Shown: positions 23,943 through 35,703 of the stretch, piece by piece
How positions within the stretch are numbered: the stretch's first letter is position 1
Layout: each line of letters starts with the position of its first letter
Assembly (NCBI RefSeq): GCF_030272615.1
Contig: NC_081410.1
Span: 118,487,140 to 118,551,139 of the forward strand
Source: Cryptomeria japonica
Lineage: Eukaryota; Streptophyta; Pinopsida; Cupressales; Cupressaceae
Reading direction: 5' to 3'
DNA: 64,000 bases
Position numbers and translations under genes: made by a program
The notes under the pieces: generated by a model
Seen by the model: the letters and a program-made list of their open reading frames with translations, nothing else
Databases searched by the model: none
Told to the model about the DNA's origin: nothing

Positions 23943-25373
23943 TGATAAATCAATTATGAATAGTTAGTACCAAACTGGTACTGGGGGGGGTGAATCAGTA
24001 CTGATAAAAACACTTTTCCTTGAATCAGTTTGATTGACAACCCTACACTTTGACTGGCAAGCAATAACACCGGTCTGAACCAGATTACTATCAGTTAAAC
24101 ACAGTGAAAGACATAAACCGGTAACTCAGCTTTCCACACAATCTAACATCTTATTTCCACTTCACCCATATTCATACACTAGCAATACTTTAATAGAAAT
24201 GTAAAGACTTACAGGTTCAACATGCTTTACTGCTTAACAGAGAATAACAAAGCATCATATGAAAAACATCACACATAACACACATATTTTTCACGTGGAA
24301 ACCCAACTGGGAAAAACCATGGTGGGGATGAATACCCACAAGCTGTTCTTTGAACTCTTCTGAAGTCCACTTTGTTAGGAGCCTAGTCCTATTAAAGACT
24401 TTACAATAGGTTCTGTTAGGAATCGATCCTGCTAGGGATCACCCGGTTAAGGGATGGCTAGAATACCCAGTTAAGGGTTAAACCCTGTTAAAGGTTACCT
24501 TGTTAGAGGATTTTTAGAACTCAATGATTTTGAGTCACCCTATTAAAGGATTTACAGCAAGCCGGTTAAAGCTACCTTGTTAAGGAATTTTCCAACTATT
24601 GAAGTGGTTAGAGGTCAATGGGTATTAAAATGATATGGTAACAGCACTCAATGCCAATGCAGATCCACTTCAGTTTCTTCCTTCTGCACTCACACTCTGT
24701 AGGTATCTATTCTCATATTTGGTCTAGCAAGAATCATGTATGTTTACACTTAGATACACACACAACATTTGCTAACAACCTCAACATGAAAAACAACATC
24801 GACCTTATAGGAAACAGATAGGTCGGTAGCATAAACCCTAAACCCTAAACCCTAAACATTTAGGTTAAGCAATTTAGTCGGTTCAATCCTAACCGTTGAT
24901 TATATTGCATTGATTATAACAGTCTTGAACAGATCTCAAGACGTTCTCCATCATTCATTCTTCACCACTTCCTGGAGGTTGATAACCCATCACGCGTTCT
25001 CCATCATTTACAGAGACTTTGCATATTCCCGAGGTAGATAGGATCAATCTCCTTCACATGCACAAGGCTAACGTGGCAACACAATCTGTTCTTCATTACA
25101 ATGCTAGCACATCACACAATGTCATCGATTGAATCACATAGGCATAGAACACTTCAACTGGAAACCTTGAAGCTAAGACTACTAGCTGGTAGTCATACCA
25201 TATGAGACCTTGATACAAAACATTCCATATACCGGTTCGCATTCCATCATATCTGTTCACTTGGACAAACATACCACTTCACTTTGTCACATATACCGGT
25301 TCACATTTCAACATATTGACATCAATGATAACATACAATATCATCATGTCAACATACTCTGCATATGCCAACA
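23943..25373 (-). repeat. copia B1 3' LTR (left)
   Basis: 1431 bp; starts TGATAAATCAAT and ends ATGCCAACA. Homologous to the complete right LTR of B2 at 42527-43961 (1435 bp). It contains a short telomere-like run and, near its start, the G-run hairpin described in the findings. An open frame at 25210-25506 recurs in the other LTR copies and is not judged to be a gene. Confidence 0.9.
24833..24857. repeat. telomere-like repeat (AAACCCT)3 inside copia B1 LTR
   Basis: Three head-to-tail copies of AAACCCT plus a partial one. The B2 LTR has a single unit with a partial second one at the same place (about 43418-43432), so the run expanded in B1 or shrank in B2. Confidence 0.85.
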
Positions 25374-25388
25374 ATCTCCCCCTTTGGC
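25374..25388 (-). other. polypurine tract of copia B1
   Basis: On the minus strand this reads gccaaagggggagat immediately before the LTR start TGTTGGCATATG. A similar purine run about 90 bases inward (near 25465-25485) resembles a second, internal tract. Confidence 0.8.
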
Positions 25389-25639
25389 ATTGATGGCAAT
25401 ATACAAAGATATCTCTGAGCTTCACATCTTTTTCCCAATACTACAGATATCTTCTCCGCTTCACATCTTCTCCCCCTTTGACAACAATGCCAAAGTGAAG
25501 GCATAAACATCTATGTTCTACTATGCTGCTCCCCCTAAGGAGTAGCATCCTTCAACATACCAATCCTGAGAAAAATATATCAATGTAAGTCCTGACTGAT
25601 GTGGAGCACACACCTTTAGTTCACCTCTTGAAGGGGCAA

Positions 25640-27796
25640 CACCCCTAATTCACCTCTCAAATAGGTAAAGGTAGCCTTCGATAGAGGCTTGGTGAATATG
25701 TCTGCTAACTGCTCCTTACTGGAAACATGTTCTAGTACAACTTCTTTGTTATGAACCTTTTCCATTTAATACATGATTCATCCAAATTGTCTGGGTGCAG
25801 TTCACAAATATTGCAACATACTTCCCTTTTGTTGTAGACTGAGAGATACACCTCTGTTTCTTACTCATCCATGAGACCAGTCTTCCACCAAGAAACAATG
25901 CACCACCAGTTGTGTTATTCTGGTCATCCACATTACCAGCCCAGTCAGCATCTGTAAACACTTTGAGGTTGAAATCATTATTGTATGGATACCATAATCC
26001 ATAGTCAATAGTTCCCTTCAGATATCTCAGAATCCGCTTGACTGCTACCAAGTGGGATTCTCTTGGGCTTTTCTGGAACCATGCAGCAATGCCCACTGCA
26101 TGTGCAATGTTCAGTTTGCTATGTACTACATAGTGCAATTTACCAATCATTGATCGGTATTCTTTCTCATTTACCAACCCTGAGTCATCCTCTTTGGATA
26201 ATTTATAGCTGGTCACCATCGGTGTACCAACCGGTTTGCTGTCTTCCATGCCAAAGGTCTTCAACACCTCTTTGACATATTTGGACTGAGTGATAAAGAT
26301 TCCATCTTTCATTTGTTGAATCTGTAGTCCAATGAAGAACTTAATCTCCCCTATAAGTGACATCTCAAACTCCTTTTTCATCTCATCTGCAAAATCATGA
26401 CTCATCTTGTCATCTCCTCCAAAGATTATGTCATCAATAAATACCTCGCACATCAGAATCTGATCTCCTTCTAACTTCAGGTAGATATTACTACCCCCAC
26501 CTATTCTCTCAAATCCAATCTTCCCAAGATGGGAGTGAAAGTGTTCATACCATGCTCTAGGTGCCTACTTTAGTCTATACAAGGCCTTATGTAGCCTACA
26601 CACCATGTCACTATCTTTTCATAGGGAAAACCCATCTGGTTTCTCTATAGACACCTCCTCTTCTAGTATTCCATTTAGGAATGCAGACTTTACATTCATT
26701 TGATATAATTTGAATCCCTTGAATGTTGCATATGCAAGAAGCATATGAACTCCTTCCAATCTGGCTACTGGAGCAAAGGTTTCTCCATAGTCTTCTCCTT
26801 CTTCTTGGGCATACCCTTTACACACCAATCTGGCTTTGTTTCTAACCACTAATCCATCTTCATTCAGCTTATTTCTGAAAACCCATTTGGTTCCAATGAC
26901 ATTTTTATGCTCCGTTATGGGTACCAAAGACCATGTACCATTCTTTTCTATCTAGTCAAGTTCCTCTTCCATTGCCTTGATCCAGTCTTCATCTTTATGT
27001 GCCTCTTTGAATGTTTTAGGCTCAAATTCAGAGATCATGCAAGAGTTTTCTCTGATCTTTCTTCTTGTAAGAATTCTTGTATCCTTGTCTCCTATGATCT
27101 GCTTTGGATCATGATTTAACTTTACATACCTAGGAATGATCTTAGTTGTTTCCTCTTGCTTTTCTTCTTCATCCTCATCTTCATCAGCTTCAACATCCAC
27201 CAGTGTAGGAGTACTGTTACTAGTGCTTGGCTGTTTTGCAACCGGTTCCCAGAAGGTTACTACTAGTTCATCTCCTACTTGCTCGTTGTCGGTTTCCTCA
27301 GATTTCTCAAAGGTTTCATCAATTCTAACATTGATGCTTTCAACAATTCTTTGGGTCCTATTGTTGAAATGTTTGAGAGCTTTTCTCTTTGTGGAATACC
27401 CTAGTAATATTCCCTCACCACATTTAGCATAAAACTTGCTTTGATGTTCACTCCTCTTGATATAGCATTTACTACCAAACACTTTGAAGTAGCTTACCAC
27501 TGGTGTCTTACCGGTCCAATACTCATAAGGTCTTTTGTCCTTAACCTTTTTGATGATTACCTGGTTCATTGTGTAGACTGCAGTGCTCACTGCTTCTCTC
27601 CAAAAGGTGTGAGCAACCTTTCCTTGGATCAACATAGTTCTAGCTACTTCAACCACAGTTCGGTTGTTTCTCTCTGCTAGGCCATTCTGTTGTGGAGTCT
27701 GGGGACAGATAGTTGCCTCTTAATGCCATTCTCTTCATAGTATTTATTGAATTCACCGAAAGTGAATTCTCCTCCTTGGTCAGTTCTACAAGTGCT
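25640..27796 (-). pseudogene. copia B1 pol fragment: integrase end, RT, RNase H
   Basis: On the minus strand, 27656-26952 encodes the integrase C-terminal part ([33 protein letters not shown]), an acidic linker and the RT entry (EFEPKTFKEAHKDEDW). 26927-26619 has [14 protein letters not shown] and LVCKGYAQEEGEDYGETFAP. 26453-25749 carries VFIDDIIFGGDD (catalytic block), PRESHLVAVKRILRYLKGT and the RNase H DADWAG motif. RNase H breaks off after NHVLNG and resumes with the tail NKEVVLEHV and ATFTYLRGELGVLP near 25740-25640, so about 60 residues are missing there. Stops separate the frames. Confidence 0.85.
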
Positions 27797-28006
27797 CTGA
27801 AGGCTAAGACTACCAACTGGTAGTCATACCATATGAAACCTTGATACAAAACATTGTATATACTAGTTCACATTCCATCATACGGGTTCACTTGGACAAA
27901 CATACCGCTTCACTTTGTCACATATACCGGTTCACATTTCAACATATTGACATCAATGACAACATACAATATCATCATGTCAGCATACTCTGCACATATG
28001 CCAACA
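27797..28006 (-). repeat. copia B1 5' LTR remnant (last 210 bp)
   Basis: Matches the end of the B LTRs (25165-25373 and 43752-43961), from aagactaccaactggtag to ATGCCAACA. The rest was lost with gag and protease in one deletion whose edge lies in gctctgaaggctaagac. Confidence 0.9.
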
Positions 28007-28682
28007 TGGTAGAGGGCAGCAATCACTAAGAAGTGAAGAGCAGTAAGGCCAAGAAGGCAGTAAAGACTCTCAGAGGGGAGAATTTAGAAGATCCTATAGA
28101 CGAAGGAGTGATTTTAGAGGTAGGTTTGGAAACTCTGGAAGAGGAAATACAATCTTCAATGGTAGGTGTTATAATTGCAATCAAGTTGGGAATACCATGA
28201 GTAAGTGCCCAGGGAAAGCCTCAAGCTCCACAAGCTCATACACGGGGGAAAGAAGAGCTCAATTGTTGCAAGAGGAGGACACTCAGAGTGTAACTTCTTC
28301 AATTGGCAAGGCAGGGATAGTGACAGATGGAGAAAACTTAATGATGAGGAGAACAATTCTCAAGATACCCCAAGCTCAAGAGCCACCACAAATGAAAAGC
28401 TTGTTTAGGACCACTTGTAGGTCACATGGGAAGATTTGTAAAGTGATTGTAGATTCAAGTTCCACTGAGAATATTGTCTCAGTTGAAATGGTGGAAAAAC
28501 TCAAACTAAAAAGATTGCCTCACCTCACTCCCTACAAGGTATCGTGGCTCAATCGGGGTCAACATCTATTGGTTGATGAACAAGCATGGGTGGATTTTGA
28601 AATTGAGGAGTACAAGGACAGATTATTATGTGACATATTGCCTATGGATGCTTGTCATTTGTTGTTGGGCCGTCCATGGTAA
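28007..28682 (+). pseudogene. G1 gag end (zinc knuckle) and protease
   Basis: Continues gag after the copia insertion. Around 28165-28215 the translation reads CYNCNQVGNTMSKCP, a CX2CX4HX4C knuckle in which His is replaced by Asn (G2 has the His). The protease follows in the frame starting at 28197: VIVDSSSTENIVS is the active site (Asp kept, the usual Gly replaced by Ser), and DILPMDACHLLLGRPW closes the domain. A stop TAA directly follows RPW; the same stop is in G2. Another stop or shift separates knuckle and protease frames. Confidence 0.85.
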
Positions 28683-30300
28683 TATGATGTGAGAGCTACA
28701 CATGATGGGGAGAAGAACAACTATCTTATCACCAGGAATGGGAAGAAGTATCAAATGGATCCACTACTTGAACCAAAGGAAGAAAAGAAAATAGGCTCAA
28801 GTGTGATGCTGATGAGAGGAAAAAAATTTCTCAAAGTGTTGAAACAAGAAAGACATCAAGGCCATACTATAGTTTTGAAACCTAGAGAAGAAGCTAAGGC
28901 AGATCCAATGAGTGAAGTGCCTCAAGAGGTGCAAGGTCTAGTCAAACAATATGTAGAAGTAATAGGGGATAACATACCTAATTCTTTGCCTCCAATGAGA
29001 GATGTAAATCATCAAATAGACTTAATACTTGGGGGCAATCTGCCAAACAAAGCTGCGTACAAAATGACACCTAGTCAAAATGAGGAGATCGCCAAACAAG
29101 TGCAAGAACTCTTGGACAAAGGGTTTATCAAGAAGAGTTTGAGTCTATGTATTGTTCCTACTGTGTTAGTGCCTAAAAAGGGAGGCAAATGGAGAATGTT
29201 CATGGACTCTAGAGCAATCAACAAGATTACTATAAGGTATCAGTTTCCCATCCCAAGGATTGAAGACCTATTAGACAATCTAGGAGGGTGCAAGCTACTT
29301 CAGAAAGGTGGACTTAAAGTCTGGTTACCATCAGATCAGAATCAGACCTGGAGATGAATGGAAAATAGCCTCTAGAACCAATGTAGGCCTATATGAGTGG
29401 TTGGTGATGCCATTTGGCCTCACCAATGCACCTAGTACCTTCCAAAGGCTCATGAATGAAGTCTTAGTTGATTTTATTGGTAGATTTATAATTGTGTATC
29501 TTGATGACATTTTGATCTACAACAGGTTTAAGGAGGAACACCTCAAGCATTTGGAGATGGTTTTGAAGAAGTTGAAGGAGGCTCAACTCAAGACTAACCT
29601 CGAAAAATGTGAGTTTTTGAAAACAGATCTTGTATACCTTGGTTTTGTTATTTCTCATGGATGTTTAAAAATGGATCCAATTAAGGTAGAAGAAATACTT
29701 AATTGGCCTATCACTAGGCGCATAAGTGATGTTAGAATCTTTCATGGAATGACATCTTTTTATAGGAAATTTGTGAGAAACTTTAGCCATATTTGTGCTC
29801 CTATTCTCAATACCATTAAAGGAGGGATTAAATGTCACTTTAAGTGGAAAGAAGAAGCCAATAAGGGGTTTGAAATGTTGAAAACCAAGATAGCAGAACT
29901 GCCAACCCTTAGATTGCCTGACTTCAATAATTTGTTTATAGTAGAATGTGATGCAAGTCAAAGGGCAATAGGGGCAGTTTTAAGCCAAGAGGGACATCAT
30001 ATAGCTTTCTTCTCAAAAAATTTAAATGAAGATAAGAAAAAGGTACTCCACATATGACTTGGAGTTGTATGCAATGGTTCAAGCATTGAAAAAATGGTGT
30101 CAGTACCTGCTGCACAAAGAATTTGTAGTCTTCACTAACAACCATGTCGTTAGTTTCCTCAATGGGCAAGAGAAGTTGAACCAAAGACACCTAAAGTGGG
30201 TTGAGTACCTACAATCTTATACATTCACTATCAAACACAAGAAAGGTACAGCCAACAAAGTTGTTGATGCACTAAGTAGGAGAATCATGACCATGCAAGA
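28683..30300 (+). pseudogene. G1 reverse transcriptase and RNase H
   Basis: RT starts in the protease frame (to 29357): VNHQIDLILGGNLPNKAAY, IKKSLSLCIVPTVLVPKKGG and MFMDSRAINKITIRYQFPIP. An extra G near 29308 shifts the frame to 29308-30057, which holds KSGYHQIRIRPGDEWK, VMPFGLTNAPSTFQRLMN and the catalytic VYLDDILIY. RNase H begins with VECDASQRAIGAVLSQEG; a further shift near 30040 leads into STYDLELYAMVQALKKW and KHKKGTANKVVDALSRR. In the third RNase H motif the catalytic Asp is Asn (FTNNHVVSF), while G2 still has FTDNHALSF. Both frameshifts are shared with G2. Confidence 0.9.
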
Positions 30301-31804
30301 GATTCAATTGCAAAGTGTGGGTTTTAGTGAGTTAAAAGACCTCTACAAGGATGATAAGGATTTTGCAAAGATAAATAATGTTTGTACTGATTTTTATAAC
30401 ACCTCACATGTCTCTTATTCAGAATGCATGATACAAGAGGGTTTGTTGTTCAAAGATCATCTTCTTTGCATACCTCAATGTTCTATGAGGCAAAATATTA
30501 TTCAAGAGAATCATCAAGGAGGTCTAGGAGGTCATTTTGGCATTGATAAGACTTCGGAGTAGGTTGGTAGTTTTTATTATTGGCCCAAGTTGCAATCAGA
30601 AGTGAGAAGGTTTGTAGAGCAATGTACCATCTGACAAAGAGAAAAAGGAACCTTAAGTAATGCAGGTCTATATCAACCCTTGGTCATACCTCAGAGGCCT
30701 TGGTAATGTTTGAGCATGGATTTTGTGTTAGGTTTGCCTAGGACACCAAGAGGATTTGATAGTGTGTATGTGGTGGTAGATAGGTTTAGCAAAATGGAAC
30801 ATTTCATACCTTACAGGAGCACCAATGATGCCACCTATATTGCAGGCCTCTTCTTCAAGGAGATAGTTAGAATTCATGGTCTTCCAATCAACATTGTTAG
30901 TGATAGAGATGTGATGTTTTTGAGCTACTTTTGGAGGACTCTTTGGAGGAAGTTGGGCACCAAGTTATCTTTCTCATCTGCCTATCATCCTCAATCAGAT
31001 GGTCAGACAAAGGTAGTCAACCGGTCATTGGGTAATTTGCTAAGATGTCTTACAAAACAACATGAGCAAACTTGGGATCTAGTACTTGGACAGGCAGAAT
31101 ATGCATATAATGACTCAGTGAACCATAGCACAAGTAAAAGTCCTTTTGAGATAGTGTGTGGATTCTATCCTAGGGGAATATTAGATCTCAAAGATCTCAG
31201 TTCAATGGCACATAAGAGTGCACAAGGGGAGAACTATGCCAAAGGTATTAAAGAGGTGTATGATAAGGTAAGGCAGTCCTTAAAACAAAAATCTGAGCAG
31301 TATAAGGTTCAAGCTAATAAAACAAGGAGGAAGGTACAATTTAAAGTAGGAGACTTACTGTTGGCATACCTTAGGAAGGAGAAGCTTCCAAAAGGGTAGC
31401 CTATCAAGCTCATGATGAAGAAAATTAGACCTCTCAAGGTGGTGCACAAGTATGGGTAGAATACTTATGAGGTTGAACTTACTCCTACCTTGGGAATATC
31501 TCTTGTTTTTAATGTATGTGATCTCTATCCATCCAAGGGAGAAACACCAATAGATCAGATAGACATCCCATCACTAGTTCATGAAGAATGGATAAAGGAT
31601 TTTCTACCTAGTCAACCGGTTGAGTTAGAGAGTATCTTGGATACCAAGATAGTAAAAAAGACAAGGAAAGGAGTCTACAAGCACTATCTTGTCAAGTGGA
31701 AAGGGATACCTGATTCAGATGCCATGTGGATGTCAGAGGAAGATATACTTAAGCATGGAGTGGATATTTTGGACCTTATAACTCAAGGGACTGGAGTTCT
31801 TTGA
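30301..31804 (+). pseudogene. G1 integrase with C-terminal chromodomain
   Basis: The zinc-binding part lies near 30510-30640 (GGLGGHFGIDKT, then EQCTI) with two in-frame stops. The core is at 30710-31399: MSMDFVLGLPRTPRGFDSVY (first Asp), INIVSDRDVMFLS (second Asp) and YHPQSDGQTKVVNRSL, in which Lys stands where the catalytic Glu is normally found; G2 has the same change. 31490-31804 holds the GPY/F-like end and then a chromodomain, HYLVKWKGIPDSDAMWMSEE, after VESILD-type residues. In chromoviruses this domain is thought to guide integration to marked chromatin. The ORF breaks near 31399 and 31460 by stops. Confidence 0.9.
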
Positions 31805-31816
31805 CCCAGTGGAGTA

Positions 31817-33444
31817 TGGTGCAAGGCACCTAACACTCCAAGTATGAGATTTTTTTTTCTTTTAAGTTTATGTGTTATATTTGTGATGTAATAATGGACC
31901 AACCATTGAGGACTCAGTAGAGCCATGTTTGTGTTGTCCAACTTTTGGTTTCAGTCAATTATGCTTAGGATGCTGACAGCCTGAGAAGTAAGATGCCTAG
32001 GTAGTTCACAGGTAAAGTACTCTAGATGAATATATGCATGTATTAGAGGTAAATTGAGTTGTTTTTAGGTATTCTAGGGTGTTTTAGGACTTTCAAGAGT
32101 CTTAAAATGAATTAGAATGCAAAATTACATCCTGGAGCAAAAAGTTGTCAAAAGTTACTGAGCAACATTTTGCAATTTCTTGCAAAAGTTGCATTTTTTG
32201 GTTATAGGAGTTAGGAAGTTGGTTGAACCAAATGAAACAAGTGGATATAAGCCAAATTTCACTTCATTGTATGGGTTGGAGGATTGGAAATGTAAGAGAA
32301 AATTTTTGGTTTGTGAAGCAACCTTGTTTCCACCGGTTGTTGGCAGTTTTGGTCTTGTTTTCCTTGTTTGTACGGTCCAGTACGGACTAGATGGTGTAAA
32401 ATCATTGCCATCTTTGAATGTTCATTTTATTTTATTTTATTAAGATTTATTTTCAGGTTTGATTGTTCCAGGTTGTAGAGATTTCTTCCATTATTTGCAA
32501 CTAGGAGCAAACCCCTTGCAAGTAGGGTTTAAGAGCAAGAAAATGGCTCTAACCTAAGAATTTCATGATAGCACCTATTAAAATCACTAAGAATGATAGG
32601 TTAGTGTATGTACATAGCTTAGTGATAGGGTGTGTGGTGTTGCAGGTCCAGGAGGAGGAGAAACAATGAAGCCCTAGGCTCACCGCTGGGAGTAGGTGAT
32701 TTAGGACAACAAAAAAAGTGTGATTTGTGAGCACATGGGGATTGGTGCAGGTCCATCTGGCACATGAATGGAAATCTCTCTGAGTTCCCTAGAAGGTTCC
32801 CAAATTTTTTGAAGCAGGGAATTTGACTAGTGAAGAGTCTTAGACCCATCTTGCCAAGTCACTAGTTAGGCCTAAAACCCTTCAAAATAGTGCAACATTG
32901 GAAACCCCACTTGTATGGAAAACCCAGATGCATTTTTCTAGTATTGTCTATAACTTCAAAAAGGGTACTCAAATCCATGATTTATTTGTAGGCTTTTTTG
33001 GAAATTTTCCAATTTAAGACCCTAAGACTACCTAGGGAGGGCTAATGCAATTACACCTATTTACGTGTCGGTAGAGACTTAGAAGGGTTAGGAAGCCAAG
33101 GCGATGGATTTGGAGAGCCTTAAACCTCAAAACACATTGAATACACCTTGTAGATTCATTGGGAAACCATTAGAAGTGGTTGTGTGTTAAGATCCTTGTA
33201 GGAGTGGTTGGAGCCCAAGAGAGGAGTGTGATTGTAACTCAGGTGGAAACCTCAATTGGTGGAGTTGATTGTCCAAAAACAATTGGCTATACCTAGGAGG
33301 AAATTCAAGAAGGTTTAGACCTTGGAGGTATCGTTATCATAACCCCTATCAAGTGCCATAGGAAGGACTTGAGTAATTGAAGGGTTGAGTAGGACAAGTC
33401 ACTCAAGAAAGTGAACAAACAAAGCTCCAAGACTCTCTGCATCA
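31817..33444 (+). repeat. G1 3' LTR
   Basis: 1628 bp; starts TGGTGCAAGGCACC and ends CTCTGCATCA, followed by target duplication ATGAT. It groups with the G2 3' LTR: both share a block near 32150-32195 and several bases that the G1 5' LTR lacks. Confidence 0.9.
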
Positions 33445-34494
33445 ATGATACTCTGCAGTAGTATGTGAAAATATTACAATGGGGAATGCACATGCATTCA
33501 GGCACACTGTCTAGAGCTCACTGCTCAAAATATATTTTCCCGGAAGGCTACAACCCTCAGGGAAGTCTCATTGACTTACAATAAGATTTGGACTACAATT
33601 CGGAAGAAGTGAACAGAAAGAATAGTACCTCCAAATGTCAGATTACAATTCCGATTAAGCACAGTTGTCTACTTTGCAACACCAATCTAACCTCAAACTC
33701 AACACCAAATGATAAATCACTTGTTCCCACACAAATCTCTCTGTGATAATGCAGACACAATATCGACACCCAAACTACATGAATAATTCACCTATATATA
33801 TAATTCATCAACCTTGATAACAAGGTTTACTAAACCCTAACCCTCAACTCACAATCACAAGATTACATCACATGATACAAAGATCAATCATCGGACCAAT
33901 ATAATGATTTACATAGCATAGCATGGTCCTAAATCAAATTCCCAAACGATCAACTCCATCAGAAATCATGCCAAGATCAGTTGCAACACGCTACACCACC
34001 AGAAATACCGTGTAACAGGAAAATCAATACCGATTGATGAAAACCACCATAAACTCACACAACAATCAATAGAGATTTCCAAAACAAATAGGACATGACT
34101 AGGAAACACCAGCAAGCACGTTAGAATCATCTGGAACAGTTGCACCAACACCATTTTTCAAATCTTCATCGGTCAACGTCTAGAAGCTCAATAACACGAT
34201 CAATCAGCAATTGTCATGAAGAAAGACAACTTGTGGAGCACAAAATCATGAACCAACTGAAATTAAGATACACAAGATCATCCCAAACAATATCCCAAAG
34301 TCTCAGCACAAGATCTAATCACGTCGAATATACCAAAGGAAATATCAACCTCTGCAAAACAGTGATCAACAAAACAATACTACAAAATCGGATCATTAAA
34401 TCTTTCCAATCACACCAGAATAAATCACATGAATATGTTGACATCAATGACAACAACATATCCTAGCAGCAGCAATGACCGACCATGACCAACA
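33445..34494 (-). repeat. copia A left LTR, second part
   Basis: Continues the LTR begun at 21254 after the G1 insertion (ATGAT then actctgcagtagtatgtg). It ends GACCATGACCAACA, just before the polypurine tract. Matches 37753-38712, 49410-50446 and 55210-56248. Confidence 0.9.
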
Positions 34495-34901
34495 ATCTTC
34501 TCCTTTGACATTTATAGCAACATATGAATGTGAAAAACAGTCAATGCAAAGAAAGAAGATATCACTAGGAAACTCCCCCTAAGATCAAGATAGATAAAGA
34601 AATTTGTCACATGACCTCTCTTCCCCTTTGACAACAATGCCAAAGATCTCAAATTAGATAACCAAACTTAATCTCCTCCTTTGAATATGAAACCCAAATT
34701 TCTCTCCCCAAAACACAGAGTACTCAGGCAGAGGAGCAACACCAAATCATCAATCCAAATAAAAGAATAAGGCTCTAAAATCCACTAGATCGAAGCAACT
34801 CAATGCATATAGTTCTCATCGGGAGGGGTGGATACCCCTAACTTGTCTCTCAAATAGACAAATGTATCTACAGGAAAAGGATTGGTGAAAATATCAGCTA
34901 C
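34495..34901 (-). other. copia A1 polypurine tract and 3' untranslated part
   Basis: The minus strand reads tgtcaaaggagaagat directly before the LTR start. A second purine run (caaaggggaagagagg) lies near 34615-34635. Otherwise no coding signal apart from the very end of pol near 34815-34900. Confidence 0.7.
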
Positions 34902-35703
34902 CTATTCCTTTGTAGATACATACTTTAGCTTCACCTTCTTCTCACTAACTTGCTCTCTCAAGTAATGATATTTGATTGACACATGTTTAGTCTTCGAATG
35001 TTGCACCAGATTGTTTGACATGTTAATAGCACTGGAATTATCACAATAAATAACAATAGACTCGTCATGAATACCTCTAATATCTTTCAACATTTGCTTC
35101 ATCCAAACTACCTGAGTGCAATTACTAGCAGTAGCAATGTACTCGGCTTCAGCAGTAGATAAGGACATTGAATCTTGTTTCTTGCTAGCGAATGAAACAA
35201 ACTTCTTACCTAAAAAGAATGCTCCATTGTTAGTTCTCTTCCGATCATCAACATCACCAACCCATTCAGCATCAGTATACGCACAAAGCATGGAATCATC
35301 ATTCCTTGGATACCATAGTCCATAACCCATAGTTCCCTTCAAATACTGAAATATCCTCTTAACCACGGTAACATGATTCTCTTTAGGATCGGCTTGATAT
35401 CTATCAACCATACACACAACATGCATAATGTCGGGCCTAGTCTGAGTAAGATATAGCAATCCACCAACCATAGATCTGTACAAAATCTGATTAGCTTTAG
35501 GAGATTCATCATTTTTAGACAATTTACAACCAGTCACCATAGGTGTTCCAACTGGTTTAGAATCATCTAATCCAAACTTCTTTAGCAATTCCTTCGCATA
35601 CTTTGTTTGAGATATGAATATACATTTTCCTATCTATGCAATCTACAAACCTAAGAAGAATTTCATCTCACCAATCATAGACATTTCAAATTCTTTTTGC
35701 ATA
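34902..35703 (-). pseudogene. copia A1 RT end and RNase H
   Basis: The frame 35588-34902 begins in the RT C-terminal part (KKFGLDDSKPVGTPMVTG, LLYLTQTRPDIMHVVC, VVKRIFQYLKGTMGYGLWYP) and runs into RNase H: YTDAEWVGDVDD (first Asp), STAEAEYIATAS (Glu), VIYCDNSSAINMS (Asp) and HYLREQVSEKKVKLKY. The catalytic residues of RNase H look intact. At about 35703 it joins directly to integrase sequence: 1.5 kb (the RT catalytic core and most of integrase) present in A2 at 51655-53160 is missing. Confidence 0.9.

Larger units (their letters stand above)
23943..28006 (-). mobile_element. copia B1: Ty1/copia element nested in G1 gag, internally deleted
   Basis: Left LTR 23943-25373, pol fragment 25374-27796, and the last 210 bases of the right LTR at 27797-28006, flanked by TGGTA. 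The minus-strand interior keeps RNase H, RT and part of integrase. Gag, protease, the start of integrase and most of the right LTR are gone (compare 40700-43757 in B2). Confidence 0.9.
21464..33444 (+). mobile_element. chromovirus G1: Ty3/gypsy element with chromodomain
   Basis: LTRs at 21464-23058 and 31817-33444 are flanked by ATGAT (21459-21463 and 33445-33449). The order is gag, knuckle, PR, RT, RNase H, integrase, chromodomain, all on the plus strand. Copia B1 interrupts gag. The element is inserted in the left LTR of copia A. Stops and frameshifts occur throughout pol. Confidence 0.9.

Noticed and set aside
24833-24857. Telomere or chromosome-end signal
   Set aside because: Only three units inside an LTR; no array.
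25210-25506. Recurrent LTR frame (also 27841-28029 and 43796-44155) as a conserved small gene
   Set aside because: It recurs because the copia B LTR is repeated; lengths and ends differ and no family resemblance is seen.
29464-29658. Minus-strand frames inside G1 and G2 pol (also 29665-29961, 45430-45624, 45631-45927) as antisense genes
   Set aside because: They are shadows of the RT and RNase H frames and are kept only because the two units are duplicates.
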